From Ectocarpus siliculosus (taxonomy: Eukaryota > Sar > Phaeophyceae > Ectocarpales > Ectocarpaceae), in NCBI GenBank assembly GCA_000310025.1, contig FN649731.1, positions 301,983 to 345,237 on the forward strand: 43,255 bases of DNA, given 5' to 3'. The position numbers and the translations under genes are program-made. This document shows, piece by piece, positions 30,416 through 41,243 of this stretch. The notes below the pieces were generated by a model. It ran no database searches. It was not told where the DNA came from and saw only the letters and a list, made by a program, of their open reading frames with translations. How positions within the stretch are numbered: position 1 is the stretch's first letter; each line of letters begins with the position of its first letter.

Positions 30416-32095
30416 TCACCTCTGACTTGCGGTATTCGCGCCCGTGCTTGAACAGGCAGCTCCAGACTCGCCGAGAAACTCGACATGGTCCAAGATGACC
30501 CTCTCGCACCCCGGAAAGTACATGCCTACAGCCTGCTCGAAGGCCTCGCGATCGGTGGCCTTGACGACAACGTGTGCCTTAACTTCCCCGCCAATCCACC
30601 CTGCACGTTTCTTCATTCGCAGTACGTCGAGCACCTTGGAGAATACAGCCGGGCTGCAATCTTTGATTAGCCACCGCCCGTGTTTGTCCTTGTTCTCGGT
30701 CCATTTCGACTGGTCCAGTCGGGCGACAAGGTATGGGCAGAGCTGCAGGGTAGAGCGCAGGGTGGTGATCCTGGTGGTTGTTCTCGACCCACGCACGCTG
30801 AAGTCCACCACAGGATCTCTGCTGTTCGAAGCCACACCTGGCCCGTACACGGCGGCCAAGGCGCTTGCGGATGCTGCACCCTTCTCAGTGGCCTCAACAA
30901 GCTTGCTTTGAGCTTTATGCAGCGCTTTATGCTCCTCTTCGAACGACGCGGCAATTGAGCCACCGAACCGATGAATGTCGTCGCTACGCTCCTCCTCCGC
31001 CGACCACACGCGATAAACCTCAATTTCCGCCACGTCGATCCCATCGTATTTGAGGAATGAACATCCCTCGGGCACATAGAACGCGCCGCTGTCAGTCCAA
31101 AGGCGATACTTCGCGTTTGTGCCTGAAGTACAACTTCGATGGCGTTCTTTTCCGTGGAACACCTCCAAGTCAACATGGAAGGACGGCATACTGCCTTCAC
31201 CAAGAACCACCAGACCACATCCTCTCTTAGCATAGTGCGGGTGTACTTTCAACTTTGTCGGACGGAAAGAGCGTGACCCATCAGTAAGGATGAACACAAA
31301 TCCCCCGGGCGAGGATTTGAGCTTCGTATATCCGTCACTAGGGGGGGTCCAGGGGACACTTGAGAAGCACCCAAGCACACTGCAGTTCAAACCCTTGCGA
31401 TTGCTGGCGTCGTTTAACCGGTACAGCGTGACAGTCATAGGGCTGTCATCTCCGCACCGAGCGTGGAAATGCCTGGTATCCCAGCCATCGCGGGAAGCAC
31501 GGTACAGCAGGTCTAGCCTTTCCGGGTTGCCAGGGCACCAGTCCAAAACCGTACGCGCCAGTCGGTCTAGCTCACCCCCGATGCCCAGCATCGCGCTTCC
31601 CTCGCTGTCCACCCGGCGTCTCGGCACTCGAGCAGGACTAGGTACCCCCAGGGCATTGGAGACGTAGGGGAGGTAGGCCTGCTCGTCAGTAGGCAGGACA
31701 CCCCCCAGTGCGTCGACGAGGTGCTTGAAGCACACGGGGGACTCGTCGAGCACCATGAGACCGTTCGCATCTCGAGGGAGCCGCTCGTCCCAGTCGCTGT
31801 CAAACAGATTGGCCAGCTTCCACGCCTCAGACAGTGCCGGCAGTCTCTGTAGATCCGCCCGACTGATATCGACGTTCGAACCACCCACGTTCAAGGTCAG
31901 CGTGTCGTCCTCGAAGGTTGAACGCAGCATTCCCGACTCGGTTTCCAGCTGTTCGAGCTTCTGCCGACCCTCCGCGACTTCCTCCCACTCCTTTTTCATG
32001 GCACCCTCTCTCTCCTCGACGACCATCTCCAGTTCTTCAAGATGGGCACGCCTTGTTGCTGAGAACATGCCATGCTTTTGCAAGGGGTTGGGCAT
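30416..32095 (-). CDS. BTB(T1)-TLDc-BTB protein
   Basis: A single open exon of 559 aa from the ATG at 32095. Residues about 12-55 are a charged coiled coil (HLEELEMVVEEREG...). Residues about 65-140 form a KCTD/T1-type BTB domain (DTLTLNVGGSNVDIS...VCFKHLVDAL). Residues about 190-362 match a TLDc domain: LLYRASRDGWDTRHFHARC, GCFSSVPW, GGFVFIL, a degenerate GLVVLGEGSMPSFHVDLEVF block, and the closing VAEIEVYRV. A second coiled coil (about 383-405) precedes a second T1-like BTB at about 428-530 (VDFSVRGSRTTTRITTLRS...RWLIKDCSPAVFSKVLDVLR). BTB domains oligomerise and often recruit cullin-3; TLDc proteins are linked to oxidative stress and V-ATPase control. A cytosolic adaptor role is inference. 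The TGA stop sits inside a good splice donor (AGAG|GTGAGC), so a further exon may exist. A GGGAGGGAGGGAG-rich leader lies just upstream (32118-32142). Confidence 0.85.
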   Translation of the reverse strand: MPNPLQKHGMFSATRRAHLEELEMVVEEREGAMKKEWEEVAEGRQKLEQLETESGMLRSTFEDDTLTLNVGGSNVDISRADLQRLPALSEAWKLANLFDSDWDERLPRDANGLMVLDESPVCFKHLVDALGGVLPTDEQAYLPYVSNALGVPSPARVPRRRVDSEGSAMLGIGGELDRLARTVLDWCPGNPERLDLLYRASRDGWDTRHFHARCGDDSPMTVTLYRLNDASNRKGLNCSVLGCFSSVPWTPPSDGYTKLKSSPGGFVFILTDGSRSFRPTKLKVHPHYAKRGCGLVVLGEGSMPSFHVDLEVFHGKERHRSCTSGTNAKYRLWTDSGAFYVPEGCSFLKYDGIDVAEIEVYRVWSAEEERSDDIHRFGGSIAASFEEEHKALHKAQSKLVEATEKGAASASALAAVYGPGVASNSRDPVVDFSVRGSRTTTRITTLRSTLQLCPYLVARLDQSKWTENKDKHGRWLIKDCSPAVFSKVLDVLRMKKRAGWIGGEVKAHVVVKATDREAFEQAVGMYFPGCERVILDHVEFLGESGAACSSTGANTASQR

Positions 32096-32142
32096 GGTGA
32101 GAGTGATCTGCCAACCTGCAGAGAGGGAGGGAGGGAGAGAAG

Positions 32143-32585
32143 GGGCTAGCGACTACACTGCTGTTCCATGCGACTATTGATGCTATCGGAGATCACCAAA
32201 TCAGACCATTTTTCGGAGATCTCGGTTTATCATGTGGGGTGGTACGTGTACATTAAGGGGCTTCGGAACAACTTCGATGATTTAATCTGCTAGTGAAGTA
32301 GCAGGCCGCGATCTGCCCCGAGAATATCAGCATGTCATAGTGCATTCAGAGGACAGATAATGGATCATGCATGCCCCACATGCCCACATGCGCTTTCAAA
32401 CATTCAAACACAAATTTGCACAACACAAACCACCGGCCGCGGGCAGAGCAGCGAAGAAAATGGCGAGGGTATATGTCATTGCTGGGTACATACATCCACG
32501 GAGCCTCTCCCTCCTCTCATCAGCAGCGTGAATCTGACATGCTCATCATCACACACGCATCATACAACACCCAACCTGCAAAACC
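32143..32585. other. Divergent intergenic region between BTB-TLDc and DUF4079 genes
   Basis: The start codons of the two divergent genes are 490 bp apart (32095 on minus, 32586 on plus), so this span should hold both promoters unless untranslated exons lie elsewhere. No TATA box or initiator could be assigned with confidence. Confidence 0.45.
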
Positions 32586-35500
32586 ATGAAAGGGTTCAGC
32601 CAGAGAACGACCTTGTGCGCTGCACTTGTGGGCGGTGCTTCCGCATTTGTCGGCGCGCCGCTAATGCGTCCATCTCCTGCCTTTGGACTTCGAGGTGTGT
32701 TGCGAGTTTTTCAGAGTTCGGCTGCAGAGCACAAGATGAGTCATTGCGCATTGCGCAGGCCTGTGCACACGCGCAGCATGCTCTCGGCCTCCTCTGTTGG
32801 ATCGGCGCTTGACGTTCCTCGAAGGGATACACGCTCCGCCGTTGCAAAGCACTGGTCATTTATGATGGTGGATGATGAGGGAGCTAACCAACGTATCGGG
32901 ACCGGACTTTATTGTTCATGTTTTCCTATGTAACTGCTCCTCTGCCCGCGCCGCCGTGCGTGTTTGAACAACAGCAGCAGCAAGTGTGAGTTCCCGGGCC
33001 TGTTGACTGAGAGGGGGTGGGAGAGAGCTCGCAGTAATAAAGGGGGGTGCTATCGCACCACTGCCTGTTTTGAAATGAAAATGAGCCATCGAGCTGCACA
33101 AATGTCACCCGTTCGAAACAAGACCTAGACAAATGGTACACTCGGATAGTCCGGATTGTCCGAATTCAACGTCGATATTCAGCAGCAGTCCACTCTTATT
33201 CAGCAGCAGTCAGCTCTGTTCACGGAGAGGAGTCTAGACCGACGGGAGGGGTGCCAATACATAAACTCTCTGTGCCAGGTTTCCGGCCGCATGTACTACA
33301 TGCCGGCGATTGATATCGGCTTTGGGATTGGAGTTTTTTCTCGAACAGCTGAAGAGACACATTTTCCACCGTCTACAACCTCTCTGAAGATGCGGATCCG
33401 GGCGATTTCGTCTTCCCACCACCTGCCTGCTTTCCAACTGTCGGCCTGAAGCAGCAAAGTTCACATTTTCTGCACCCAACGGGACGATTGGCTGCTACTG
33501 AGTGGATAGTTTTGGAGAAGTGTGCCTCGTCAGCCGTGCGGCAACCCCCCGACTTGCCAGGCTCGCGTAGAGCTACTGACACAACAACTCTTGATTGATA
33601 TAAAGCTGAGCCTTTCTGCGAGCAGCTTGTCGATGGTTCACGGCCCATATATGGTACACTAGCACGTGCTGCTGCGTTTGGTTTGCCGTCCTTCTTTCGC
33701 ACCAAAAAAAGATTTGCCGGTTGACGCCCTGTACATTCCTTCCGTACCAGCGTATTTTGTGTGGTGTCTTTCATCTCTGCCTCCGTGTTTTCCCTACAGC
33801 AGTGGGAGCGTGTCATCCGAACAAGCGGTCCACACTCAGCAAGAAAGTCCTCTTGACGGTGGCGCCGGCCGCTGCTAAATAGACATGCCACGCCATTTTC
33901 TCGCCTAACCCCCCAGCACTACCCCCCATGACCACACGCCCCCTTTCTCTCGCCAACAATTTGCTGTCTCCGCCCAGCAGCGCCTGGCGCGCCCACGATG
34001 TCGGTGGTGGGTCCCTCCGCGGACAACAAGCAGCAGCAGGCGGCTGAGGTCTTCGAGGTCGACTTCGACGGCGTCCGCGAGGCGTTCGACGGCAGCAGCA
34101 GCAGCAGCATCGCCGCTTTCGACGGCAGAGGGGCGGGGGGAGGTGCTTTGAACTTGCGCTCAGTCGCCGGGGCGGGCGCGGCCGCTCTCACCCCCCTGGT
34201 GCTGGGCGCGGCGGAGGCCAGCGCGAAGGGGGGCGAGTTCGGGATCATCGAGGGAAGGTCGGCGTCGTTTTTCCACCCCATCGTCATGGTGAGGAACTAG
34301 TTAGGGCAAAGTGTCCGCTGGGAGGGTGGCGGCCTTTGGTGTGGTCTTGCGCCGCGTGCTTGGTTGGAACGAGCGATGAGGGAGGTTCAAGGGAAGGGCA
34401 GACTGTTGCAGGCGGGTTCAGGGGCGGGGTGATGCTGTGAGCAGACGGCGGTCGATCTTGGCAACCATTGAGCTATGCATTTTTTATGGTAGAGGGGGGG
34501 AAAGGAGCCATGTGCAGTCGCGGGGCTGGAGGAATCGGGGGAGGCACCGCAAGATGAACCTCGCGGCAATGGGATCTCCATCTAGACTTGTGGAATTAGA
34601 GGTTTGCAATCTTTCAGGCGTGTTTTGAGTCACGGTACCATTTCCACCGGGTTGTGGCTTGCCGGAAAATGGTGTGGAACGCGGGATGGAACGTGTTCCG
34701 CCGTATGCGACAACTCGCCGCCGTTGGCTCATTTTTTGTACACCTGTGTTATGGTATAGTGTGAGGCGGGGGGGGGCTGTTCAGTGCCGGTATATGCCCA
34801 GAGAGAAATGACCGGTACTATTCATAACACAGAATCGACCTGGTGATTTCAGTCTATGCCAGCCGAAAAAAACGTCACAATATCGGGGCACCGACACTAT
34901 TCAACCGGCACTAAAATAGTTGCCCCGCCTGCTGCATGTATTTTCGTGGACGGTGGTCGATTTTTCAGGGCACCATGTTCGCCGTGAGCCTGCGCTCCGC
35001 CAAGCTGGGGCTGGAGTGGCGGGAGCAGCGTACCATGGGCGGAAGAATGAGGTGAGAGAGGCTTTCAGCGGTATAGCTCCCTCCGTACGGTCGATCAATC
35101 CACAGGACAACGTCATCGGTGCTGTCGTCGACATTTGTGCTCTGCTGCTGTTGGTCGTGGTGGTGAGGTTGAAGGCGGGCCCTTTTTGTTGAATTTTCGT
35201 TGGTCACGATGTACAGCAGCGAGAGCGGGGCGCCAGACGGGGTGGACGAGCGCTTCGTGGTGGACGGGCGGCATTCCGCCACGGTGTAGAGAACTCTCTC
35301 ATTTCGGTTACCGCCCCCCGTTTCCCCTGGTCTAGGAGGCCGTGTCCAGTCGCAGAAATGGCGTTTTTTCGCGTCATCGAGGAAGGTGTATGTACCAAGT
35401 AAATCAAGCCCAGCGTGTCCTCCAGGCTAGGCATCTCCGTCATGGCTTACCCTATCCTTTCCTATGCGTTTCAGTAACTTTTCGATCATCGCTCGCCCCC

Positions 35501-38500
35501 CTTTAGCTTGATACGGAGCTCTTTTCAATTGACCTCGAGCTGCATGTGCAGCAGGAGACAAGAACGGATGAAGCCAAACCCCCTGATCGTGATGATATTG
35601 GCTGTGAAACAATACGACGTTGTCAGTCCATGTGTAACGGTAATGCTGCTGTAGCAGGTAGACAGGTACCGTACGCCCCATATGCAGCCACAGTACACGC
35701 CCCCCCCCCCCCCGGTTTCCCGTTGTTCTATCAGCACTCTTAAGGAGCAACTGCCGGTGTTGTCCTCCGGGTCGCGAGCGTCGACCCCCCTGCAGAAGGA
35801 AGCGGACGGCATCCGCTCGAAACTGGAGGAGCTGGGAGAGGACGCAGCCGAGGTGATAAAAATAAATGCGAATTAGGTTATAACTGCTGTGGAGGGGCCT
35901 ACGCGTAGAAAGCAAGGATATCACGAAAAAAAGACCAGGAAGGGGATACGCAGACCCTGACCCTGACCCTCACCCTCACCCTCACCTTCAACTCTGCCGA
36001 TTCTATGCTTTATCCAGTATCCTTGCTTTCGTGACAAAACCTGCGTAGACTACTGACTGCCGCCGGCGACGATTTTCGGTTGCTCCGTCTCGTTCTCTCT
36101 TAGGCTGATGCCCAGAGCAGCTTTTCCATTATTATGTTTTTTGTTTTTGTGGGAGCAGGCGGCGGCGAGCCTGAAGGCGGACCTTGCGAAGCTCTCCTCG
36201 TCTGCGGCAGTGGAGATTGAGCAGGAGCTGAACGACATGGGCGCCCGGCGGAAAGAGCTCTCGAAAAAGAACGTGAGGAAAACACGGAGAAAGATGTGGT
36301 GCGAGGCAGGGGGGTGGGTGGGTACAGACACCAAACACAGACCTCCCAGGCACCTTGGTTTTCCCGGTGGACGCTGACACCTTTTCATCGGTCAGCCGGG
36401 TAGCGCGGTCGATGCTGATGTTTAAAAGACACAGGCAAAGGGGGGAAGGCGTGTCCGCCTCTTTGATGGCGCTATTATTAAGACTGGTCCAATTTTTTTC
36501 AAGACTGATATAGTTTCACTGGTCAGCCGGATAGCGCGGACATAGGCTGGAAGGCTGGCGCGTTTATTGATGGCCCTATTCCAGGCTGAGGTATTTTCAT
36601 TGGTCAGCTAGAGAGCGCGGTCACTTCCAAGCTAGAATGAGACACACAGATAGCCACAGAAACGTAAACACACACCGACAGCCAGATGGGGACGGAAAGA
36701 CGGCCTCGGTGATGGGGAGGAGGGCAAAGGGGTTGCGGCATGCGGGCAACACGGAGGAGGACGACGTGAACATGGACGAGCACATGGGGGGAAGACTGGT
36801 CGATGGAGCTCTGCTAAATGGAGGGGGAGCCGGCGAATATGTGGCAGCAACTGAGTCTTCGCTCGGAGCACCGATGCGGAAGAGGAGGGGAGCGGCGTGG
36901 GCGCATGCTAACATGGGACGGGGGAGAGGGAACACAGCGGAGAACATGATTGAGGCGGTTGCAAAGGGAGAAAGCAGGAGGGATGGATTGGAGCGTTCCT
37001 GGTGGAGAGCTTGCGGCTGGCTGGCGGGTAGAGGGTCGATCTTTCGGAGAAGGTTGTGAAAGAAGAAAAACGGCGGGTAGGAAGTAAAGCGACGAGAAAG
37101 GGTGAAATATAATTTTCTCGAAAAAACGAGGAGAAATTCCCCGACTGATAGGAGAGAGGTTGGGGCTTCGTGAGTAAACACAGAGGACTCAGAGACTTGG
37201 ACGGTCCGAGGCGTCGGGGAGAGCTAAGCTTAGGGGACGATTCCGCCCGGTCGGGGCACCGTGTTTTCGTGCACACAGGGTATATCGCCAGGAAGACGAC
37301 ATGGACCAGATGGAGCGAGGGGATGAGACAATTTTTTTCGAAAAACCACTGCGGTCAGCATTTACACCCTACCACACCGAAGATTGCTTGTGTTGTTTTT
37401 TTGTTTTTTTGCGCCTCACCCCCTGCCACACACCTCTCTTGCACAAATCCCGACCCGCGTCTCCCAAAAAATTCGACACCGATAAGAAAAAGAGTTGCCT
37501 GCGTTTTTGATGCATGTTTTGACTTTCTCGACTCCGCGGTCGTAACGCTACCCGTACTCATGACAATGCTGACCGCGATCAGGTCGCCCCTTCCTCCCCA
37601 ACTTCCACATCACTACCCGTCGGCCGCCGCCACGCCCACCTGGGTAGATTGTACGCTTCGCTGTCCCACCTACATCCTTACGTTTAGGTTTTCATTTTGT
37701 TGTACCGCATGCCTCCCCCCAGACCATTAACCAATCCCTTTGCTGTAAGGACGACGACCAGCGTTTGGTTCATCCTTTTGAACGGTATCCTGGGCCGACG
37801 AAATCATATCGCTCCGTCCCCCTTTAGGCAATGCTCTAACCTGCATTTACATGAGCACCCCCACCCCCTTGTAGGTACGCGACCGTCACTACGACGCCGG
37901 CGCGCTGCTGCTCGGGCTCGGGACGTTCGCCGCCGTCGAGGGGCCCGTCAACACGTACCTTAGGGCGCAGAAGCTCTTCCCGGGGCCCCACCTGTACGCC
38001 GGGGCCGCGGTGGTGGTGGCGTGGGCGGTGGCGGCGTCTCTGGTGCCGAAGATGCAGAAGGGGGACGACACGGCTAGGATCGCGCACATGGCCATCAACT
38101 TCGGCATGATCGCCCTCTTCGCGTGGCAGGTGCGTGCGCGTGCGTGTGCGTGTGACAGCACCCATCCATTTTTTGTGCATTGTTTCGAGTTATGTTTTCT
38201 CGGGATATTTGCGGGGGGGGGAGGGCTAGGTGCTGTGAGAGTGGTTGGGAGGAGACACGGTGGTTGAGATGGAGGCGTGCGCGCAGCGGGGGGGCGGGGG
38301 CGGTACATGGTTGTTTCGATACACTGCTTTTTGTGTGTGTTTTCGTTTCAAGGTGTGCTTGGGGGTATAGGTGTTGCTGCCACTGCTGCGGAGGCGTTTT
38401 CAGGGGAGGCAAAGGCCAGAGTCGCCCAGGCGGACCGGGAGCTCAAGCACACGTTACGAAGCTGCAACCGGTTCCTTCAAGAGGCAGCCCTTGGAAGTTG

Positions 38501-39045
38501 CGTTTAAACTCTACGGCGAAGGTTGCTGGACGACATAACATCGACCAAGAAGACTTTGGGGGGGGGTGGGGCCACGAAAAACAGTGCCAGCTTTGCCGTG
38601 ACGCCCAAGTGTGAAAAAAAAGACAACAGGGTCGACGCAGCGTATTTTGTTTTTCTGAATTTTTTTTTATATGATGTTCCCAAAGGCCCACGTTTTCATG
38701 TACGCTATTTCGAGAACATACAATAGTCTGCGGGGTTCGCTCCCCCCTCCTGAGGGCGCAAGTTTTGTTTTTGCTAGGGGAGGGAAGTGGACATTTCAGT
38801 CTTATGAATCCGGGGAGCATGCATACGCGTGTGACACCTGCATGCCACGGCCCCCCCCCCCCCCTTCATTTCCTCATCCGATCTCACCCCCTCCCCTCGT
38901 CGCTCGTCCGTTCCACGGACGTATACTTCTGCACCCTTTCGCGTGCTTCTTTTCCTGCACACGTTTTTGGTCTAAATTACGCGGGCAGATTTTCACTGGC
39001 ATCCCGATCGCGCAGAAGGTCTGGGAATTCACAAAGTTCCCTTGA
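32586..39045 (+). CDS. Plastid-targeted DUF4079 membrane protein
   Basis: Exons 32586-32694, 33981-34288, 34969-35051, 35735-35852, 36159-36272, 37875-38129 and 38989-39045; 347 aa, all seven in frame. The N-terminus is a bipartite heterokont plastid leader: a signal peptide (MKGFSQRTTLCAALVGGASAF) with the ASAF|VGAP motif, then a Ser/Arg/Pro transit stretch ending in APTMS. The mature part matches DUF4079, a membrane family found in cyanobacteria and plastids: FFHPIVM, LGLEWREQR, then in exon 6 VRDRHYDAGALLLGLG, KLFPGPHLYAG, SLVPKMQKGDDTARIAHMAIN and FGMIALFAWQ, closing with FTGIPIAQKVWEF. A charged helical segment in exons 4-5 (about residues 167-244) separates the two membrane parts. The biochemical role of DUF4079 is unknown; a thylakoid or envelope location is likely. 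Exon 2 has a CAGCAG double acceptor (33975-33980), which may add one Ala. The introns carry several repeats, listed separately. Confidence 0.88.
34780..34915. mobile_element. MITE-like element in DUF4079 intron 2
   Basis: A 136-bp segment bounded by terminal inverted repeats TTCAGTGCCGGT (34780-34791) and ACCGGCACTAAA (34904-34915), 11 of 12 matching. An inner motif ACCGGTACTATTCA (34811) recurs as ACCGACACTATTCA (34890). Size and inverted ends suit a MITE. No clear target-site duplication and no second copy were found, so the assignment is tentative. Confidence 0.4.
35899..36048. repeat. Telomere-like array inside inverted-repeat arms (DUF4079 intron 4)
   Basis: Six-base units CCCTGA and CCCTCA, related to telomeric CCCTAA, repeat about six times at 35953-35988. 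On the left are CTACGC (35899) and GAAAGCAAGGATA (35908-35920). On the right are their reverse complements TATCCTTGCTTTC (36018-36030) and GCGTAG (36043-36048). The arms could fold into a hairpin with the array in the loop. Confidence 0.65.
36386..36625 (+). repeat. Degenerate tandem repeat in DUF4079 intron 5
   Basis: Three units start with GGTCAGCCGGGTAGCGCGG (36390), GGTCAGCCGGATAGCGCGG (36521) and GGTCAGCTAGAGAGCGCGG (36602). Between them a second shared block GATGGC(G/C)CTATT lies at about 36465 and 36570. Unit spacing is about 131 then 81 bases. The lead block looks like a tRNA D-arm/A-box region, so these may be SINE-head fragments; that is inference. Confidence 0.6.
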
Positions 39046-39950
39046 AGCAATTCATGCTGCATTCCGAATCGGAGCGCCGTCGTTCGACAGCGTGTGCGGC
39101 GTGCAGCGACATCACAGACGGCTCGCTTGCAGTGTGGGGGCGGTGGTCAGCCATTCGTGGATCTCGGCGTTACTCCGAGTTCAAGCCCCCGTCTGATGGG
39201 CGGGAAACTATTATAATACGAAACCTTGCCCTCCTAGAAGCGTGAGCGTCCATGTACTGAGTACGAATCATAAGGAAGTCCGGCGGTTTTGTTTTGTCGA
39301 ACCCGGAAGGGGGCTAGTGTTATGCACGGCTTGGTGAAGAAGCAACCAGTCTGACCGTACTTGATTAGTCTGGAGAGAAAAAAGATATCTGAAGAGAAGA
39401 ACGATATCTAGAGAGAAAAAAAATACCAGTCTAGAGAGAGAGGAGGATAGCACGTGTGCATACGTTATGTAGATTTCGTGTGTGTCTTCGCACTGGATTG
39501 AATGGGCCGGGTATTCCGGACAATCTTCGTTGTTGCCAGGCGAGGAATCTGTTTCCACTCTCCCCTAGGGCCGTTAGAAAAACATCGCTGTGTACGACAC
39601 AACAGCTCACATACAGCGTAATATATGTTGATGTTTTCGGGTGTCAGTGTGAGGGATGGACGCAGATCTACCTGCGTTGTTGTTGCTTCCTCCTGTGTTT
39701 CATTCCGGTTGATGTGCTACCAACCAATCGACGGCACCTGTGCTTCTCTCTCGAGTCGCTGGCGTATCAGACGGTCGGTCTCGAGGTATTTTGGTCGGAT
39801 TTGGGCACAAATGCCATGACTAACTTCAGCGAATCAGTACCGACCAATCACAATCGATAAATGTGGGATTGGCGTTCCGTCCGCTTCAGACTCACACTTT
39901 CTGTGTTTTTTTTTGTGCCCAGGATGTGTCTCAACACGGTGGCCGACCAA

Positions 39951-39972
39951 ACCCTAGCCCTAACCCTCACCC
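39951..39972 (+). repeat. Short telomere-like run
   Basis: ACCCTAGCCCTAACCCTCAC contains three consecutive telomere-type hexamers (CCCTAG, CCCTAA, CCCTCA). It lies about 4 kb from the larger variant array in DUF4079 intron 4. Confidence 0.6.
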
Positions 39973-40021
39973 ACCGCCGATGGACGGCCTGGCGGCCGAA
40001 AACTGGGCGAGCACGCGGCGC

Positions 40022-40183
40022 TCTCGGAATGCGGAACAGAGAGCGGGCGCTGGGAGGTAAAATACCGCTGGACCAATCAGAGGGCGTAAAGCCATGTCGT
40101 TCTCGGAATGCGGAACAGAGAGAGCGGCGTTGGAGGGTAAAAGACCGCTCCATCGACCAATCAGAGGGCGCGAAAGCCTTAGA
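40022..40183 (+). repeat. Two 79-bp tandem units each with a CCAAT box
   Basis: TCTCGGAATGCGGAACAGAG starts both units, at 40022 and 40101. Each unit later has a GGTAAAA..ACCGCT block and GACCAATCAGAGGGCG. The CCAAT core and the regular duplication look promoter-like, but no gene with a clear start follows. Confidence 0.75.
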
Positions 40184-41111
40184 CATCGGACAAGAGGTCA
40201 CCCACAGCCCTGCATCAGCCAGCCGCGCCACAAAGGAGGAAGAAGCCGCACCGTTCTTTCGTCCTTCGGTTTTTCTCCACGTTGGACCCCTGTGGTGCTT
40301 GCCTTCGAGAAGGGTATTGCCGAACCGCACAGTACAGCCGAACATCTCACTTTCGGACCAGTTTTTGTCTCGTTCTCCCTTCGGCAACCAAACAAACAGA
40401 CCAGACGATGTGGACCAGAACGCCGGGGCTGCTTGCTGGAAAATCGATCTTGCTTGAAAGCCACACAACCTGGCGAACACGTTCACTCATCCATTTTTTT
40501 CTAGGGTACCCAGTGCCTGCTCTCGCACCGTACGACACGGACGACAGTCAAGCACGAGCCAAAACAATAATTTTACATTATTTAGTGCCATGAAGCACCC
40601 ACCCAAAAGTCCTGGCCAACAAATCGAATATTATGCTACGGTGGTCCTCCCGCGCGCTTCCGCACTAATTACCTGCGCAACCCTGTCTCGGGAAAAATCA
40701 CGTACCCTTGCCCACCCATAGTAAGACTCTCTATATAGGTCATTGGTGTAGACACTACATGGAAGTGCATGGTGTGAGCTACGGTCAGACTCACACCGCC
40801 CATGCCAACACGCCCGACAGGTCAGCGAGACCTGGGCGAATGGGCTCGGTGCCGTTTTCGCAGGTGGGACGTGTTTGCATGGGATAGGTCACACGTGCGA
40901 CCTGCTGCTTCACAGCCGTAGTGAGAGAACCCTCCCCATACTTTACGAAACGGAGTGTGGGAAAAATGATACTTTGTTCCGCCGAGGCGGAAGGAACGGT
41001 CGCAACACCTTCCTTCTACACCTTCCCAGCAAAGCATACACACAGAGATGCATGAGATGGCTACCAAGCAATCTTGTCGATCCTGTTACCCACAGGGGAG
41101 GTATCGCTGTG

Positions 41112-41243
41112 TGCTGCTCGGGAAATCGTGGAAAAACAGAACTTTCGCTGATGCTATGGATCCATTGCTAATCTATCTTGAGATTATTTTCGATAAGAGA
41201 TGGATTCGTTGGGCCATAAAACTGACAAAAAAAAAAAACGTCG
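41112..41243 (+). repeat. Dispersed repeat family 2, copy 2 (A-tailed)
   Basis: The partner of 3866-3992: TGCTG, GGGAAATCGT, ACTTTC, GCTATGGATCCATTGCTAAT, GAGATGGATTCGTTG and then a run of A's at 41227-41238. The two copies show many point differences. Orientation is the same. Confidence 0.65.

Noticed and set aside
36637-37059. 141-codon plus-strand frame and the overlapping 186-codon minus frame in DUF4079 intron 5
   Set aside because: No domain, overlapping frames on both strands, located inside an intron; a repeat-derived remnant is possible but unsupported.
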